This document shows positions 6,983 through 8,228 of a stretch of DNA of 8,228 nucleotides, in pieces (the stretch's first letter is position 1; each line of letters opens with the position of its first letter). Under the pieces are notes generated by a model. That model saw only the letters and a list, made by a program, of their open reading frames with translations, was not told where the DNA came from and did no database searches. The position numbers and the translations under genes were made by a program. This DNA is from an uncultured Parabacteroides sp. (GTDB lineage Bacteria; Bacteroidota; Bacteroidia; Bacteroidales; Tannerellaceae): assembly GCA_900552415.1 (NCBI GenBank), contig USAD01000119.1, positions 1 to 8,228 on the forward strand, given 5' to 3'.

Positions 6983-7864
6983 ATGGAAACGGAAAGAAGA
7001 AATCCGATTGTTGTAGGTATAGGCGAACTGTTATGGGATCTACTCCCTACAGGTAAGAAAGCAGGTGGTGCCCCTATTAATTTCGTCTATCATGCGTCGC
7101 GCCTCGGAGGTGAGGGATATGCCATCAGTGCTGTTGGCGACGATAAATACGGCGAGGAGATCCTAGAGGAATTAGACAAGAATCATATACAATATTTGGT
7201 AGAAAAAGTGCCTTACCCAACAGGTACAGTTCAGGTCAAGTTAGAGAACGGCATACCTGAATATGTCATTACGGAACGAGTCGCATGGGATCACCTGTCG
7301 CCCACCGCGGACGCGATCGACTTGGCGGAAAAAGCAGACGCTATTAGTTTCGGATCGTTGGCACAACGCTCGAAGCAATCCCGCGAGACGATCCAGGCGA
7401 TACTCTCATTCGCTCCAGAATCGGCTTACCGCCTATTCGATATTAATATGAGGCAACATTATTACAGTAAGGAGTTGATTGAGGAATCTCTCTATTTGGC
7501 GAATGCCCTCAAGGTAAACGATGAGGAGCTGGAGATCCTGAAAGGGATGTTCGAGTTAAGCGGTACGGAAGAGGAGATGGCGAGATGGTTCCTTGAGAAA
7601 TACAACCTCCGGTTGTTTGTCCTCACTGCGGGCGCTCATTACAGCGCTATCTATACAAAGGAGGAATACTCCATCCTGCCGACCCCGAAAGTGGAAGTCA
7701 AGGATACGGTCGGTGCGGGCGATTCTTTCTCAGGAGCTTTAATCATCTCCCTGTTGAAAGGCAAGTCGCTCAAAGAGGCGCACAAGACTGCGGTCGAGAC
7801 AGCGGCATTTGTTTGTAGCCGTGAGGGTGCTTGGCCGTCGTATGATAAGTTCGAAAAAATTTGA
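6983..7864 (+). CDS. Fructokinase, PfkB/ribokinase family (BT1757-like)
   Basis: The enzyme is expected to phosphorylate cytoplasmic D-fructose to fructose-6-phosphate with ATP. From ATG 6983 it has 293 residues, the normal family length. Motifs: VVGIGELLWDLLPTG (10-24), the substrate-side signature KAGGAPINFVYHASRLGG (26-43), AVGDDKYGEE (50-59), TGTVQV (80-85), FGSLAQRS (123-130), DINMRQHYY (153-161), KVNDEE.E.L (177-186), and the second PfkB signature DTVGAGDSFSGAL (241-253) with catalytic base Asp247 and the anion-hole GAGD. FGSLAQR and DIN(M/L)RQ are typical of fructokinases rather than ribokinases or 1-phosphofructokinases. In-frame starts GTG 6962 and ATG 6965 would add 6-7 residues (MMIKQRI) but overlap the predicted transcription start, so 6983 is preferred. 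The gene sits 153 bp after the sugar sensor and ends at a strong terminator; no transporter or glycosidase gene is in view. Confidence 0.92.
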   Translation: METERRNPIVVGIGELLWDLLPTGKKAGGAPINFVYHASRLGGEGYAISAVGDDKYGEEILEELDKNHIQYLVEKVPYPTGTVQVKLENGIPEYVITERVAWDHLSPTADAIDLAEKADAISFGSLAQRSKQSRETIQAILSFAPESAYRLFDINMRQHYYSKELIEESLYLANALKVNDEELEILKGMFELSGTEEEMARWFLEKYNLRLFVLTAGAHYSAIYTKEEYSILPTPKVEVKDTVGAGDSFSGALIISLLKGKSLKEAHKTAVETAAFVCSREGAWPSYDKFEKI

Positions 7865-7953
7865 TCTTTTATATTAAATAGTCTATTAGGTTAGTATTGG
7901 TTTCAAGTAAAGGGAAAAAGATTGGTTTAGGTTTTAGTTTTAGGTTGATTGGG

Positions 7954-7986
7954 ATAACCCGCCCGTGAGGTGCGGGTTATTTTTTT
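7954..7986 (+). terminator. Intrinsic terminator of the fructokinase gene
   Basis: A perfect 9-bp stem, ATAACCCGC (7954-7962) with GCGGGTTAT (7972-7980), has a 9-base loop that can fold further (CC with GG) and is followed by a run of seven T (7980-7986). It lies 90 bp after the fructokinase stop. Read from the - strand the hairpin comes 18 bp after the converging gene's stop but has no T run after it, so it fits + strand termination best and may only partly serve the other side. Confidence 0.9.
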
Positions 7987-7997
7987 ACCCATTCGCG

Positions 7998-8228
7998 TTA
8001 TCTGTAGCGAACCGCGGTACCCGCCGCCGTCACCATCAGCATCGAGCCACTGCTGCCTACCGTCTCATAATCGAGATCGACCCCGATCACGGCATTGGCA
8101 CCCATCCGTTCTGCCTGCTCGGACATCTCGCGCAAGGCCGTCTCTTTCGCCTCACGCAACACATCCTCGTATGATCCTGAACGTCCGCCAACAATATCCC
8201 GTATGCCGGCAAAAAAATCCTTAAACAG
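7998..8228 (-). CDS. YbjQ/UPF0145 family protein (heavy-metal-binding domain family), 5' end outside window
   Basis: On the - strand a frame is open from the right edge (8228) to a TAA at 7998-8000, giving the C-terminal 76 residues of a protein that has no start codon in view. The sequence carries the family pattern: [21 protein letters not shown], then an acidic/basic helix [27 protein letters not shown], then [21 protein letters not shown] and a short basic end. These match the YbjQ (UPF0145, PF01906) family of about 105 residues, so roughly the first 30 residues are missing. Members form pentamer-like small assemblies; the biochemical role is not established, and 'heavy-metal-binding' is a domain name, not a shown function. 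The gene converges on the fructokinase gene. Confidence 0.88.
   Translation of the reverse strand: MFKDFFAGIRDIVGGRSGSYEDVLREAKETALREMSEQAERMGANAVIGVDLDYETVGSSGSMLMVTAAGTAVRYR

Noticed and set aside
7970..8224. Two overlapping + strand frames of 69 and 84 codons at the right end
   Set aside because: They are antisense to the YbjQ-family gene on the - strand, which has a clear family pattern, and one starts inside the terminator.

Overview
The window looks like chromosomal DNA from a member of the Bacteroidales. The evidence is a one-protein hybrid two-component regulator of the Bacteroidetes type, a TANNTTTG-like -7 promoter box ahead of metA, A-rich rather than Shine-Dalgarno-rich leaders, and close matches by eye to Bacteroides/Parabacteroides/Tannerella protein families. 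A Tannerellaceae-like source is a guess from the fairly GC-rich coding sequence; it cannot be fixed from this window.

Layout. Bases 1-264 hold the C-terminal end of a TolC/NodT-type outer membrane efflux protein. A 199-bp gap follows with two GC-rich hairpin repeats and then a promoter. From 464 to 6829 four genes run on the + strand almost without gaps: metA (homoserine O-acyltransferase, with the residue expected for acetyl-CoA), a U32-family 'peptidase' that resembles the rRNA hydroxylase RlhA branch, a cyclophilin-type lipoprotein, and a 914-residue hybrid sensor with a sugar-binding periplasmic domain. Stop and start codons overlap as ATGA at the first two junctions and the third gap is 8 bp, so a single operon is likely. 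A 150-bp regulatory gap with repeated GTTAC/GTAAC motifs leads to a PfkB-family fructokinase, which ends in a clear intrinsic terminator at 7954-7986. On the - strand a YbjQ/UPF0145 gene enters from the right edge and converges on the same terminator.

How the genes work together. The sensor with a RbsB-like sugar-binding domain beside a fructokinase recalls the fructan utilisation locus of Bacteroides thetaiotaomicron (regulator BT1754, fructokinase BT1757). The simplest reading is a fructose sensor that switches on its neighbouring kinase, and possibly further genes outside the window. What is odd is that the sensor sits at the end of a housekeeping operon for methionine synthesis, RNA modification and protein folding.

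I found no mobile element, CRISPR array, tRNA or rRNA, and nothing that I would call a wholly new system. The best leads are the candidate operator between sensor and kinase, the acetyl-specific MetA, and the likely RNA-modifying role of the U32 protein.
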